A stretch of 31,566 nucleotides of DNA. Origin: JAALKW01 sp963974485. GTDB taxonomy: Bacteria > Pseudomonadota > Gammaproteobacteria > Legionellales > Legionellaceae. The position numbers were made by a program, and so were the translations under genes. Below, piece by piece: positions 7,201-15,149 of the stretch. Numbering within the stretch: the stretch's first letter is position 1; each line of letters begins with the position of its first letter. Under the pieces are notes generated by a model. The model did not search any database. It worked only from the letters and a program-made list of their open reading frames with translations, and was not told the DNA's origin. The stretch is taken from positions 1 to 31,566 of the forward strand of contig CAXBBS010000019.1 of NCBI GenBank assembly GCA_963974485.1. Direction: 5' to 3'.

Positions 7201-8262
7201 GTGACGGTATTACGAGTAGAGCGAAGGGATAGGAACTTTCTTGTTGTTGATAAATCTTGTCTGCAAAACGCAGAATTATCATGGGGAGCTAAAGGCTTAC
7301 ATTCATACCTTATGGGCATGCATCACGATTGGAGGATTTGTGTTCGAGATCTTGTTAATCACGCCACCAATGGTCGAGACGCTGTACGATCATTGATTAA
7401 CGAACTCAAAAATAAAGGTTTTATCACGGTCGAGCATAAACGAGATAACGCCACAGGAAGATTTGGCCAGTACGATTACGTTGTCCACGAGCTCCCTATT
7501 TTTGAATCCACCGAAGAAATCCACCAACCCAATAATCACGGGCGCTTTAACCCCGAGCCTGGAAACACGTCAGCGGCAAAAGTATCCGTAGCGGAAAGTC
7601 CGGCTCCGGTCGACTCGGCCCCGGCAAACCCGCCCCTAATAAATATTAAATATAATAAACAACAAGAAAAACAAGCAGCAGCAAGCAAAAAGGTAAGTGA
7701 TGAGCTTGGTGGTGCTAACCCACCATCTTCTGCTGCTGCTTTTTCTTCTCCCCAAAAACAAACCACAAAACCTACATCAACCCCAACACCGATTGCTTCA
7801 CCAGGCACCGAGCTACGCATTGGTGACACATTAACGCCAGCTCAAGAGCAACGAACAACGCAGATGATTAACAACCTTTCCGTTGACGACGCGTTTAAAA
7901 CCAGCTTGAGAGACGAAGTGATGCACTGCTTGTTGAGCGAAGATTGTTTTAAAGCGTGTGGCCGTGACTTTGCACACAAGCTTAATGCCATACGTGTGGT
8001 GATTCAGCGAGGTGAGTGGCAGCGTCCTTCGGGAATGGTCGTTGAAGAAGAGTCTAAGCAGTCGAATAAGCTGGACGTTCTTAACAAAGGGTTGCAAGCA
8101 GCACATGCGGATGCAACACACTTTAAACGCTTGTGCCGTAGTGCAACGGGGCATGCTAAAGCGACATTTGAGAAGTGCGTGAAGGAATCGCAAGTTCGAA
8201 TTACAGAAATGGAAAATAAGCTTGAGACTTTTATGAGTGGCCAAGAAGCAGAGACATGTTAA
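7201..8262 (+). CDS. LvrA-like DNA-binding regulator of the T4SS cluster
   Basis: A 353-residue protein opening the T4SS operon. Residues 1-95 look like a winged helix of the kind in replication/initiation-type regulators (LSWGAKGLHSYLMGM, then RDLVNHATNGRDAVRSLINELKNKGFI). Residues 105-205 are a Pro/Ala/Ser/Gln-rich linker. Residues 210-353 form an alpha-helical domain (NNLSVDDAFKTSLRDEVMHCLL). The GTG start is backed by a GGAAGGAGAAGGA stretch just upstream. By position it corresponds to LvrA. The C-terminal domain could hold what is a separate LvrB in other elements, since no other ORF lies before the csrA-like gene. The family call rests on gene order and the HTH. Confidence 0.65.
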   Translation: MTVLRVERRDRNFLVVDKSCLQNAELSWGAKGLHSYLMGMHHDWRICVRDLVNHATNGRDAVRSLINELKNKGFITVEHKRDNATGRFGQYDYVVHELPIFESTEEIHQPNNHGRFNPEPGNTSAAKVSVAESPAPVDSAPANPPLINIKYNKQQEKQAAASKKVSDELGGANPPSSAAAFSSPQKQTTKPTSTPTPIASPGTELRIGDTLTPAQEQRTTQMINNLSVDDAFKTSLRDEVMHCLLSEDCFKACGRDFAHKLNAIRVVIQRGEWQRPSGMVVEEESKQSNKLDVLNKGLQAAHADATHFKRLCRSATGHAKATFEKCVKESQVRITEMENKLETFMSGQEAETC

Positions 8263-8293
8263 GCAATCACTAAACAACAAAAGGGGAATAAGT

Positions 8294-8473
8294 ATGTTGA
8301 TTTTAAAGCGAAGACAAGGGCAGGGATTCATGATCAGCGATGACGTCCAAGTCATCATTTTAAGCAACAAGGATGGTGAGATTGAGGTGGGTGTATCTGC
8401 TCCGCGCTCGATTCCGGTTCTTCGAATGGAGCTTCTTCGGCAGAGCGATAGCCACGTACGGTTTAACAATTAA
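8294..8473 (+). CDS. csrA: CsrA-family RNA-binding regulator (LvrC-like paralogue)
   Basis: A 59-residue CsrA/RsmA homologue. It keeps the beta1 signature MLILKRR with Leu4, Arg6 and Arg7, the IEVGVSAP core (30-37) and Arg44 (VLR), the residues that contact GGA motifs in RNA. The rest of beta5 and the tail (MELLRQSDSHVRFNN) differ from housekeeping CsrA. The frame is open 19 codons upstream, but ATG 8294 has AAGGGG 7 nt ahead and starts exactly at the CsrA N-terminus. Mobile-element CsrA paralogues in Legionella (LvrC) are linked to control of element excision and transfer. An ANGGA hairpin lies 12 nt past the stop codon. Confidence 0.9.
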   Translation: MLILKRRQGQGFMISDDVQVIILSNKDGEIEVGVSAPRSIPVLRMELLRQSDSHVRFNN

Positions 8474-8485
8474 TTTAATAAAAAC

Positions 8486-8509
8486 TTAGGTCCGATGGAT
8501 AAGACCTAA
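8486..8509 (+). promoter_or_regulatory. Hairpin with GGA loop, candidate CsrA/LvrC binding site
   Basis: TTAGGTC (8486-8492) pairs perfectly with GACCTAA (8503-8509). The 10-nt loop CGATGGATAA shows ATGGA (8495-8499), which fits the CsrA consensus ANGGA displayed in a hairpin loop. It lies between the csrA-like gene and the first pilus genes, so it could link LvrC to expression of the virB operon. No T-run follows directly, so it does not look like a standard terminator. Confidence 0.5.
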
Positions 8510-8601
8510 CGTACCAAGATTTTTTAGAGGATGTTGTAAAAAATTGGGCAAATCAGTGCCTAGGGATTTTTGCAGCCTAAAAAAGGTGATTGGAGGGTGT
8601 T

Positions 8602-8868
8602 ATGCGGATTAATTGTTCAGAAGTATCAAGTCATGTGTTGGCTCATCAATGTGTTTCGATAAGCGATTTTGCTGACGTAAGCCATGAAAAGAGATGCCTT
8701 GTTAAGGAAGGTTTTCAGGCGGTGGCTTCGTTCATTGTTCTGACCGCGTCTCTGGGTCTGATGTATTTCACGACGTTGGTTGTGTCTGATATTCAGCAGA
8801 ACGACACCTTCAGTCAGCCTAGTTCCATGACACAGCTTGAGCGCAACTTTAGCACCCTTCAACGATGA
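8602..8868 (+). CDS. Small single-pass membrane protein, start of T4SS operon
   Basis: An 88-residue protein with one hydrophobic segment (about 41-62, VASFIVLTASLGLMYFTTLV). A Cys/His-bearing N-terminal part precedes it and a short polar tail follows. I chose ATG 8602 because GGAGGG lies 4 nt ahead; a TTG at 8590 is possible but overlaps that ribosome site. It sits between the csrA-like gene and virB2. I do not recognise a family; a role in pilus assembly or T4SS control is a guess from position. Confidence 0.6.
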   Translation: MRINCSEVSSHVLAHQCVSISDFADVSHEKRCLVKEGFQAVASFIVLTASLGLMYFTTLVVSDIQQNDTFSQPSSMTQLERNFSTLQR

Positions 8869-8908
8869 GATGTAAACCATGAACAACCTAACGAGAGGAG
8901 TAAACGAG

Positions 8909-9241
8909 ATGATGGTTTCCAGCAAGATATTAAAAAAACTCAAGAAGAAAGCGGCCGATTTAAAAGGCCCGCTTGGCCACATGAAGCAATACGGGTTCTT
9001 AGCGCTTTTGATGATTCCGGGTGTGGGGCACGCAACGGCGAGTATTGATTCGGTACTTGGAAAAGGCTTAGGCATTCTCCAGGGACCGCTGGCTAAAGGG
9101 GTGGGTGTGATGGCGATTGTGGGGTCGGGGTATCTATGCCTTGCAAGAAACAAGCTTCCTAAAGAGCAGTTCGTGATGATTCTTGTGGGACTTGGCATCA
9201 TTTTTGGTGGCTCGTCTTTATTCACCACGTTAACCGGGTAG
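8909..9241 (+). CDS. virB2: VirB2-like major pilin of T4SS
   Basis: A TrbC/VirB2-type propilin of 110 residues. A Lys-rich N-terminus (SSKILKKLKKKAADLK) is followed by a long signal region ending near GVGHA (residue 42). Two hydrophobic stretches then form the mature helical hairpin: about 58-78 (GPLAKGVGVMAIVGSGYLCL) and 86-105 (EQFVMILVGLGIIFGG), joined by a short basic loop, as in VirB2. ATG 8909 has GAGAGGAG 8 nt ahead; an in-frame ATG at 8879 has no such site. virB3 follows 8 bp later. It would be processed and inserted in the inner membrane, then polymerised into the conjugative pilus. Confidence 0.85.
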   Translation: MMVSSKILKKLKKKAADLKGPLGHMKQYGFLALLMIPGVGHATASIDSVLGKGLGILQGPLAKGVGVMAIVGSGYLCLARNKLPKEQFVMILVGLGIIFGGSSLFTTLTG

Positions 9242-9249
9242 GGCGCGCC

Positions 9250-9540
9250 ATGAGTGATGACAGGATGGATGTGAACACGGTTTTCTCAGCACTCACCCGG
9301 CCTGCCATGGTCGGTGGCGTGACCCTGGAATACCACGGGTTCAACCTCATGCTCTCGGTGTGCTCGTTCATTGTGATGAGCAACTTATTGTACGGCCTGA
9401 TTTTTATTCCCGTGCACGCGGTGGGTTGGATGATATGCCGTAATGACGCGAGCCTTTTTGTTATTTTCAAAACCCTGCTGAAGTTACCCAGCATGCTTAA
9501 TAAATCCATTTGGGGAGTACGTTCGTATGAGCCTTTCTAA
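9250..9540 (+). CDS. virB3: VirB3-like T4SS inner-membrane protein
   Basis: A 96-residue protein with the VirB3/TrbD pattern. NTVFSALTRPAMVGGVTLEY is followed by one long hydrophobic region (about 31-60) that may cross the membrane twice, and a short C-terminal tail. The TRPAM segment before the membrane span is typical. It overlaps the VirB4 gene by 14 bp, in line with coupled translation of partners that act together in pilus assembly. Confidence 0.88.
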   Translation: MSDDRMDVNTVFSALTRPAMVGGVTLEYHGFNLMLSVCSFIVMSNLLYGLIFIPVHAVGWMICRNDASLFVIFKTLLKLPSMLNKSIWGVRSYEPF

Positions 9541-12019
9541 GTTATTAAAAACCGCACGTCAGGAGCTTCATGTCTCCAGCATGATGCCTTACACCCATTT
9601 GAACTCACCCATGGTTTTTGAGACCAAGACGGGTGAGATAGGCTCGGTGTTGCAGGTTGAAGGACTTCCCTTTGTGACGGAGGGGCCGGAGGCCTTGAAC
9701 CAAGCCAGTCGTCAGTTACATCAAGCTCTTCTTGGTTTAGATGAGTCTTTCATGGTGTACACAACGGTCCATCGTTCGCTTGCAAGCTTAGCGCTTGACG
9801 GGGAGTTTGTATCTCCTTTCTCAAAGCGTGTGAATGATGCCTACCATGCACGGTTTAAACATCAGAACTTGTACCGCAACACCATCTACATCACGGTTGT
9901 TTTAAAGGGAAGTACATCAGGCGCTGCCGCGAAAGGCATGAAGGGAATGGCGCGTCTTCGCAACCACCTGGGCTCTGACCATCGCTCGACACAACGCAGT
10001 GAGCTTATGAATCAGCTCAGCACCAAAGTACAGCAGCTTGAGTCCATGCTTGCACCGTTTAAACCGCATTGCCTGGGTAGCCGAGATAAGTCACTTGGCT
10101 ATTCGGAGTTGATGCAGTTTTTGTCTTTAATACCGAACGGTGGGGACGTCACACATCCTGCGATGCCAGCTTTTACGGCACCGATTGCAACCAGTATTCC
10201 CGACGCTTGGACTGATGAGTTCCTTTATCCTGAAGGCAACCTCAGTCAGTACCTCTGCTCTAAACGTCTTTTTTTCGGAGACTTTATACAGTTCCAAGGT
10301 GTTGCATCGGATGACACACGGTTTGGGGTGATGTTATCGATTAAGAAATACGGTCAGGCGACCGGAAGCGTATGCCTTGACCCGTTATTAACCCTGGACT
10401 GTGAATTCATCACCACCCATTCGTTTGCTTTTGAGTCTCGAGACGCGGCATTAAAAGCCATTGCGAAAAAACGTGGGAAGCTGATTAATGCCGAAGATTT
10501 AGCGTACAGCCAGATTACGGATTTAAGTGCGCTTGAGAACAACGTGGCCGGTGAGTCATCTTGTTTGGGCTTTCATCATAACACCGTGCTTTTATTGGCT
10601 GACAGCCAAGAGAAACTTGAACTCGCCATGCGCGAGACGGTGAAGGCGTACAGCTATTCGAACACCACATTAACACGTGAGAGCTTAGGCTCAGAGCTTG
10701 CCTTCTGGGCGCAGCTCCCGGCCAACCCACATTTCATCACCCGAGCAGCTTTAATCACCTCGGAGAACTTTGTGGACTTCTGTTCGCTCCATAATTACAA
10801 AACAGGATTTTATGATGAGAATCATCTAGGCCAAGCGCTGACCTTGCTTGAAAGCGAGTCCAGAACGCCGGTGTATTTTAACTATCACGGCAAGTCCTCT
10901 AAAACCAACCCTGCACCCGGACACACAGCCATCTACGGCGCCACCAACTCAGGAAAAAATGTGTTGGTGTCTTTCATGGACGCACAGATGGAGCGTTACG
11001 GGCAACGTAGCTTTTTTATTGATAGAGACGAGGCATCTAAGATTTATGTGCTTTCTTCACCTAAAAGCGCCTACACCGTGATATCACCGGAGCACCAAGA
11101 CGCCGTCCGTATGAACCCATTCCAACTTACCGATACCCATGAGAACCGAGGGTTCGTGAAAGGCTGGCTTAAAGAGCTGGTGAAAAAGCCGGGTGAGGTT
11201 GACCTGCCCAGCAGCATATCGGACGCCCTAAACGAATGCGTGGATTATGCATTTGGGTCGCTGGATAAACCGTACCGAAAACTAAGTCACGTCGCCCAGT
11301 GTTTACCGCGTTCATTTGAGCGCTGGTCTGAGCTGAACCCTTGGTTACACACAGGCTCACAGGGCACGGAAGGCGAGTACGCTTGGCTATTTGATAACGA
11401 CGAAGACGCACTTGAGTTTGATTTCGATAAAGTCGGTTTTGATGTGACCTGGTTGATGAAGCCTGAGATGTCTGTACTGGTGTCGACACCGGTGTATGCC
11501 TACATCTTGCATCGCATGGAGCAAAGCATGGACGGCTCGCGTCTCACCTCGTTTGTAATTGATGAAGCGTGGCAAGTGTTTAAGTCACCGTATTGGTTAC
11601 AGATATTAGAAGACTGGCTGCCCAGTATTCGTAAAAAGAACGGGCACTTTGTTTTCATGACCCAGACCCCTGAGAGTGTTTTGGGCGCCCCGATTTCCCC
11701 GGTGATTTTAAACAGTCTGGCGACCAGCCTTTATTTTCCGAATCCCGATGCCTCAAGCGAGACCTACGAGCAAGGGCTAAAGCTCACCCCGTCAGAATAC
11801 GAGACAGTGAAGCACTTAAACCCAGCATCACGCCTCATGCTTTACAAGCAAAAGAGTGAAGGCTCCATGGTGTGCCGTCTTGATTTAAGTGATTTAACCG
11901 ATGAGCTGCGCGTGTTCTCCGGCAACACCCAGAGCGTTAAGTTGTTCGATGATATCTGCCATGAGCAGGGTGGGTCACCTCACACATCCATCGACCTTTT
12001 CTTGGAGCGAAGCCGATGA
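9527..12019 (+). CDS. virB4: VirB4-family T4SS ATPase with unusual Walker A
   Basis: An 830-residue VirB4/CagE/TrbE ATPase that powers pilus assembly and substrate transfer at the inner membrane. The N-terminal 430 residues are the VirB4 family domain. The P-loop is at 471-478, reading GATNSGKN: the usual Ser/Thr after the lysine is Asn, followed by VLVSFM. The Walker B element is SFVIDEAWQVF, with the downstream MTQTPESVLG segment typical of the family. The start ATG has GGGGAG about 9 nt upstream and overlaps virB3. The stop overlaps the virB5 start (ATGA). Length is normal, so this is an intact gene and the Asn may be a lineage trait. Confidence 0.93.
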   Translation: MSLSKLLKTARQELHVSSMMPYTHLNSPMVFETKTGEIGSVLQVEGLPFVTEGPEALNQASRQLHQALLGLDESFMVYTTVHRSLASLALDGEFVSPFSKRVNDAYHARFKHQNLYRNTIYITVVLKGSTSGAAAKGMKGMARLRNHLGSDHRSTQRSELMNQLSTKVQQLESMLAPFKPHCLGSRDKSLGYSELMQFLSLIPNGGDVTHPAMPAFTAPIATSIPDAWTDEFLYPEGNLSQYLCSKRLFFGDFIQFQGVASDDTRFGVMLSIKKYGQATGSVCLDPLLTLDCEFITTHSFAFESRDAALKAIAKKRGKLINAEDLAYSQITDLSALENNVAGESSCLGFHHNTVLLLADSQEKLELAMRETVKAYSYSNTTLTRESLGSELAFWAQLPANPHFITRAALITSENFVDFCSLHNYKTGFYDENHLGQALTLLESESRTPVYFNYHGKSSKTNPAPGHTAIYGATNSGKNVLVSFMDAQMERYGQRSFFIDRDEASKIYVLSSPKSAYTVISPEHQDAVRMNPFQLTDTHENRGFVKGWLKELVKKPGEVDLPSSISDALNECVDYAFGSLDKPYRKLSHVAQCLPRSFERWSELNPWLHTGSQGTEGEYAWLFDNDEDALEFDFDKVGFDVTWLMKPEMSVLVSTPVYAYILHRMEQSMDGSRLTSFVIDEAWQVFKSPYWLQILEDWLPSIRKKNGHFVFMTQTPESVLGAPISPVILNSLATSLYFPNPDASSETYEQGLKLTPSEYETVKHLNPASRLMLYKQKSEGSMVCRLDLSDLTDELRVFSGNTQSVKLFDDICHEQGGSPHTSIDLFLERSR

Positions 12020-12732
12020 AGGCCGCAGCGTTAGGCATCGCCTTACTTCTAGGCTCAACCATGGTGCATGCAGATGTTTTGGGCGTCGGCGATGCCGCGT
12101 TGCTTGCCAATGCGGTTGAGCAGTTTAAAGAGCTGAAGAAACACACGGAGTCGATGGAGAGTGCCTATAACAAGGCGCGTGACCAACTGGATACGGCCAA
12201 AAAGCTTAAAGCGCTTCACGAGGGTCATTATGGCTTGGGTGATTTGAAAAACACCGCAGCGGATTTAAAAAACCGCCAATGGTCGCCTGAGACCTGGGAA
12301 GACGCACTTCAAAATCTCGCCGGTGGCAATAAGGCCCGTTATGACGCCTTGGTCAAAGCGTATGAGAAGAACAACGACTTCTTAAGTGATGATGAGTTCT
12401 CCAAAGGGGCAAGCCAAGCGCATGTGAAGCAGTACAAGAAAAAACGCGCGGTCAACGAGGCGGTCACGGTTCAGACCACCTACGCCTTTGATGAGCTCAG
12501 CAAGCATATTAAAACCGTGCATGAACTGTCAGCCAAGATTGAGAGCAGCAGTAACGAAGGCACCAAAAGCGCCTTGGATTTAAATGCGCGTCTTTTGGCA
12601 GAAATTGCCTACATCCAAGTTCAGAGCTTAAAACTTCAAGCACTGATGAGTCAGCAAAACGCACAGAACGCAGCCGACGACATTTGGGCTGAGAGCGAAC
12701 GCTCGCGCTTCAACCAACTTCCAGACAAATAA
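12016..12732 (+). CDS. virB5: VirB5-like minor pilin / T4SS periplasmic protein
   Basis: A 238-residue secreted protein. Residues 1-19 are a signal peptide with a likely cut after MVHA. The mature part is almost all alpha-helical with heptad-like stretches (VEQFKELKKHTESMESAYNK) and a final coil (SLKLQALMSQQNAQNAADDI), which is the VirB5/TrbJ fold pattern. VirB5 proteins sit at the pilus tip and aid contact with recipients. It overlaps virB4 by 4 bp and is followed at 15 bp by the small lipoprotein gene. Confidence 0.82.
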   Translation: MKAAALGIALLLGSTMVHADVLGVGDAALLANAVEQFKELKKHTESMESAYNKARDQLDTAKKLKALHEGHYGLGDLKNTAADLKNRQWSPETWEDALQNLAGGNKARYDALVKAYEKNNDFLSDDEFSKGASQAHVKQYKKKRAVNEAVTVQTTYAFDELSKHIKTVHELSAKIESSSNEGTKSALDLNARLLAEIAYIQVQSLKLQALMSQQNAQNAADDIWAESERSRFNQLPDK

Positions 12733-12746
12733 CTTAAGGAGACATG

Positions 12747-12872
12747 ATGAAACACATCAGCATTATCTTAATCGCACTTGCCATCAGCTCATGTGCCGCG
12801 CACCAGGACCTGGACGCGCCATGCAAGAACTACGGGAAATACTGCCAGACCGAGCGCATCAACGGTTGGTGA
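12747..12872 (+). CDS. 41-residue lipoprotein, VirB7-like
   Basis: A tiny ORF encoding MKHISIILIALAISSCAAHQ followed by 21 polar residues. The lipobox ISSC places the lipidated Cys at residue 16. Two further Cys lie in the mature peptide (PCKNYGKYC), which could form a disulphide. AAGGAG lies 5 nt ahead of this ATG; the adjacent ATG at 12744 is an alternative. VirB7 is a short outer-membrane lipoprotein that stabilises VirB9, and size and place fit, though VirB7 proteins are too diverse for a sure call. Confidence 0.7.
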   Translation: MKHISIILIALAISSCAAHQDLDAPCKNYGKYCQTERINGW

Positions 12873-12911
12873 TAAACGGTTCACAAACGGTTCAATCACA
12901 AGGAGAAGTAA

Positions 12912-13277
12912 ATGAAGAAAAAACTATTAACCGCAGCGGTTCTCGCCAGCGCAACCTTGCTCAGTGCCTGCCACCAGGATGCACTGAAACGGCAGCCTGA
13001 AGAGAAGACCCTTGCGTTTTTGATCAAGTCATCATCTATAGCGGGTAAAAAGCTGCATGTGGCGTATAAGCCAAGTCATGCATACAGCTTCTGCATGAAT
13101 GGAAATCCCACAAAAATAGATTGTGACGCCTTGTATGACGAGATGCTGGTGGTGGCTAAAACCACACCGGACTTCAAGGACTTAACGTTGCAAGAACTGA
13201 AAGACCCATCGTCGTTCAAGGCACGGCAAGAGCCCTTGGACATCAAGTTGTACAACATCATCGACGAGGATATCTAA
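12912..13277 (+). CDS. Second T4SS-associated lipoprotein
   Basis: A 121-residue lipoprotein precursor. The signal sequence MKKKLLTAAVLASATLLSAC ends in a clear lipobox (LSAC, Cys20). The mature domain carries two more Cys (residues 61 and 70) and ends in an acidic tail. AGGAG lies about 7 nt ahead of the start, and its stop overlaps the virB6 ATG by one base. It may be an entry-exclusion type or a core-complex accessory protein, as lipoproteins next to virB6 genes in several conjugation systems are. I cannot assign a family. Both this protein and the 41-residue one before it have HQD soon after the lipid Cys, which may hint at a common origin. Confidence 0.75.
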   Translation: MKKKLLTAAVLASATLLSACHQDALKRQPEEKTLAFLIKSSSIAGKKLHVAYKPSHAYSFCMNGNPTKIDCDALYDEMLVVAKTTPDFKDLTLQELKDPSSFKARQEPLDIKLYNIIDEDI

Positions 13278-14368
13278 TGGACATCCCCAATTACGCCACG
13301 CTCATTTTTCGATTAGGTAAAGAGATTGACCTGATTACCAGCACGTTCATTTCAGGTGGATATAAGGCGATGGCTTCGGCCATGCAAGGGCCTGTGGCTA
13401 CCATGTGTGTGCTCTACATTGTGCTCACGGGATTCAGTATCACCCGTGGTCTGATTAAAAAGCCGATGGATGAGTTTGTGAAGGTATCGATTCGTATCGG
13501 TATCGTTTACATGTTGGCGTTTAATTGGGGAGCTTTTTCAGCTTATTTCGTCAGGCTCTTTGTCGACGGAGCTGGCGAACTTGGCGCGGTCATGATGAAG
13601 GCCACCCCATTAACACTTCCTGAAATTGATGGAATCACAAGCGCGGTTGGCATCAATGGCACTTTACAATCCGCATTGATTGAAGTGGTTCGTGTCGGCC
13701 TTTGGACCTGGGAGAAAGGAAGCCTTACGCATGCGGGTCCGCTCTTTACCGGGTTCTTAATTTGGGCCTCCGGCATCGCGGTGGTTGGTTTGGCCTTTTT
13801 TGAAATCATCGTTGCGAAACTCATGATAGCCGTATGCATGACCACGGCCCCTCTTTTTTTAAGCTTCACGTTATTTGATAAAACACGCACCTACTTTGAC
13901 CGCTGGCTGGATAAGTTGGTGGGCTTTTCTTTAGTGCTTGTGATGGTCTCCAGCGTGGTGGGGCTTTGCATGCACCTGCTTCACTGGAGCATCGGTGGTC
14001 ACTACCTCAATAAAGCGGTGGGTATGACCACGGTGGATTGGATACCGCTACTGCTCGTCTCCTGTCTTTGCGTGATGCTCATTTTACAAGTGGTAGGCAT
14101 TGCGAAAAGCATCGGAGGTATGTGCTCAACAGGAACAGGCTCGGCCATGATGGGTGGAGCAATTGGAGGTGCGATGGGTGTTGCGGCAACGTCGGGCGGC
14201 CTCATGAAAAAAGGGGCTGACATCGCAGGTATGAACCCTTCCAAAATGGCCACGAACGCCGGTCGTGCGTTCGGTCAGGATATGGCAGAGAAAGGTAGTC
14301 ACGCTTTAAAACGAGGTGGCGAGATGATGTCGTCCATCCATAAACGTATGCGAGGAGAGTGGAAATGA
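13277..14368 (+). CDS. virB6: VirB6-like polytopic T4SS membrane protein
   Basis: A 363-residue inner-membrane protein of the VirB6/TrbL family. Hydrophobic segments lie near residues 37-55, 72-90, 155-175, 180-200, 212-235 and 252-272. The C-terminal region is Gly/Ala/Met-rich (GGAIGGAMGVAATSGG) and then hydrophilic. The conserved Trp/Phe-rich stretch DWIPLLLVSCLCVMLILQV is placed as in VirB6. The gene is coupled to both neighbours: its ATG overlaps the lipoprotein stop, and its stop overlaps the virB8 ATG. Confidence 0.88.
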   Translation: MDIPNYATLIFRLGKEIDLITSTFISGGYKAMASAMQGPVATMCVLYIVLTGFSITRGLIKKPMDEFVKVSIRIGIVYMLAFNWGAFSAYFVRLFVDGAGELGAVMMKATPLTLPEIDGITSAVGINGTLQSALIEVVRVGLWTWEKGSLTHAGPLFTGFLIWASGIAVVGLAFFEIIVAKLMIAVCMTTAPLFLSFTLFDKTRTYFDRWLDKLVGFSLVLVMVSSVVGLCMHLLHWSIGGHYLNKAVGMTTVDWIPLLLVSCLCVMLILQVVGIAKSIGGMCSTGTGSAMMGGAIGGAMGVAATSGGLMKKGADIAGMNPSKMATNAGRAFGQDMAEKGSHALKRGGEMMSSIHKRMRGEWK

Positions 14369-15141
14369 GCAACTTAAAAGAAAACATCGGCACTTGGTTC
14401 ACGGAAGAAAAAAACAAGTGGCTGAAGCAAGATAAAAAACAAAGCGAGGGGCCTAAGGACTATTTCGCCCGAGCGCGAACCTGGGCCGATGACACTTTCG
14501 GCGCTTTGGAGCAATCCAGAAATCGTTATCAAGCCGCCTTTTTCTCATCCATGGGTTTAAACATCCTCGCTATCAGTGCGGTGTTTGCCCTAGCCCACGT
14601 GCAAACGCTGGTGCCGATGATGGTGCATCACTTTGATAACGGCGTGGTCAGTGTTGAGCCTTTGGCTCAAGAGAAGGCACCCATCAACAAATCACAGATT
14701 GAAAGTGATTTGGTGCGCTACATCCAAAGCCGTGAGAGTTATGACGTCAGTGCTTACCGTACGCAATATGACTTGGTGAACTTGCTGTCCGCTGACAGCG
14801 TGGCCAAGGCCTACATGTCTGAACAAGACCGAAGCGAGAAGTTGTCACCGATTAACACCCTCGGTGTGGAAGGTAAACGTGAAGTGCACGTTTATAACAT
14901 CAACTTCCTGGATAACGTGAGCTTCAACGAAAAAGCGGTATCCAAAGACCATCACAACGTCGCCGAAGTGGTGTTCACCCTGACCGACATGGATAAGAAC
15001 AGCGCCCGGAAAACCGTACGTCACTACAGCACGTTGGTCTCCTGGGAATACGTGAAACCCTCAGAAAATCCTGCGGAACGCTGGCAGAACTGGGACGGGT
15101 TTTTAGTCACCAATTACACCAAACAAGTACGTAACGTCTAG
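14365..15141 (+). CDS. virB8: VirB8-like T4SS bitopic core protein
   Basis: A 258-residue bitopic protein. There is a cytoplasmic N-terminus of about 48 residues, one membrane helix (about 51-73, FFSSMGLNILAISAVFALAHV), then a periplasmic NTF2-like VirB8 domain with SRESYDVSAYRTQYDLVNLLS and a final VSWEYVKPSENPAERWQNWDGF, a typical ending. A GTG two codons upstream is possible, but ATG 14365 overlaps the virB6 stop and has AGGAGA 6 nt ahead. VirB8 bridges the inner-membrane complex and the core. Confidence 0.9.
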   Translation: MSNLKENIGTWFTEEKNKWLKQDKKQSEGPKDYFARARTWADDTFGALEQSRNRYQAAFFSSMGLNILAISAVFALAHVQTLVPMMVHHFDNGVVSVEPLAQEKAPINKSQIESDLVRYIQSRESYDVSAYRTQYDLVNLLSADSVAKAYMSEQDRSEKLSPINTLGVEGKREVHVYNINFLDNVSFNEKAVSKDHHNVAEVVFTLTDMDKNSARKTVRHYSTLVSWEYVKPSENPAERWQNWDGFLVTNYTKQVRNV

Positions 15142-15149
15142 GAGCGAAC

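Noticed and set aside
8237..8293. 19-codon extension of the CsrA-like protein
   Set aside because: CsrA proteins begin with MLIL, and ATG 8294 has a well-placed AAGGGG. The extension only reads through the end of the preceding gene.
7831..8469. 212-codon minus-strand ORF covering the csrA-like gene
   Set aside because: It is antisense to the LvrA-like and CsrA genes, which both have clear motifs and starts; its product has no recognisable feature.
8486..8525. Intrinsic terminator after the csrA-like gene
   Set aside because: The T-run starts about 10 nt after the stem, too far for a normal terminator, and the virB genes downstream have no other obvious promoter.
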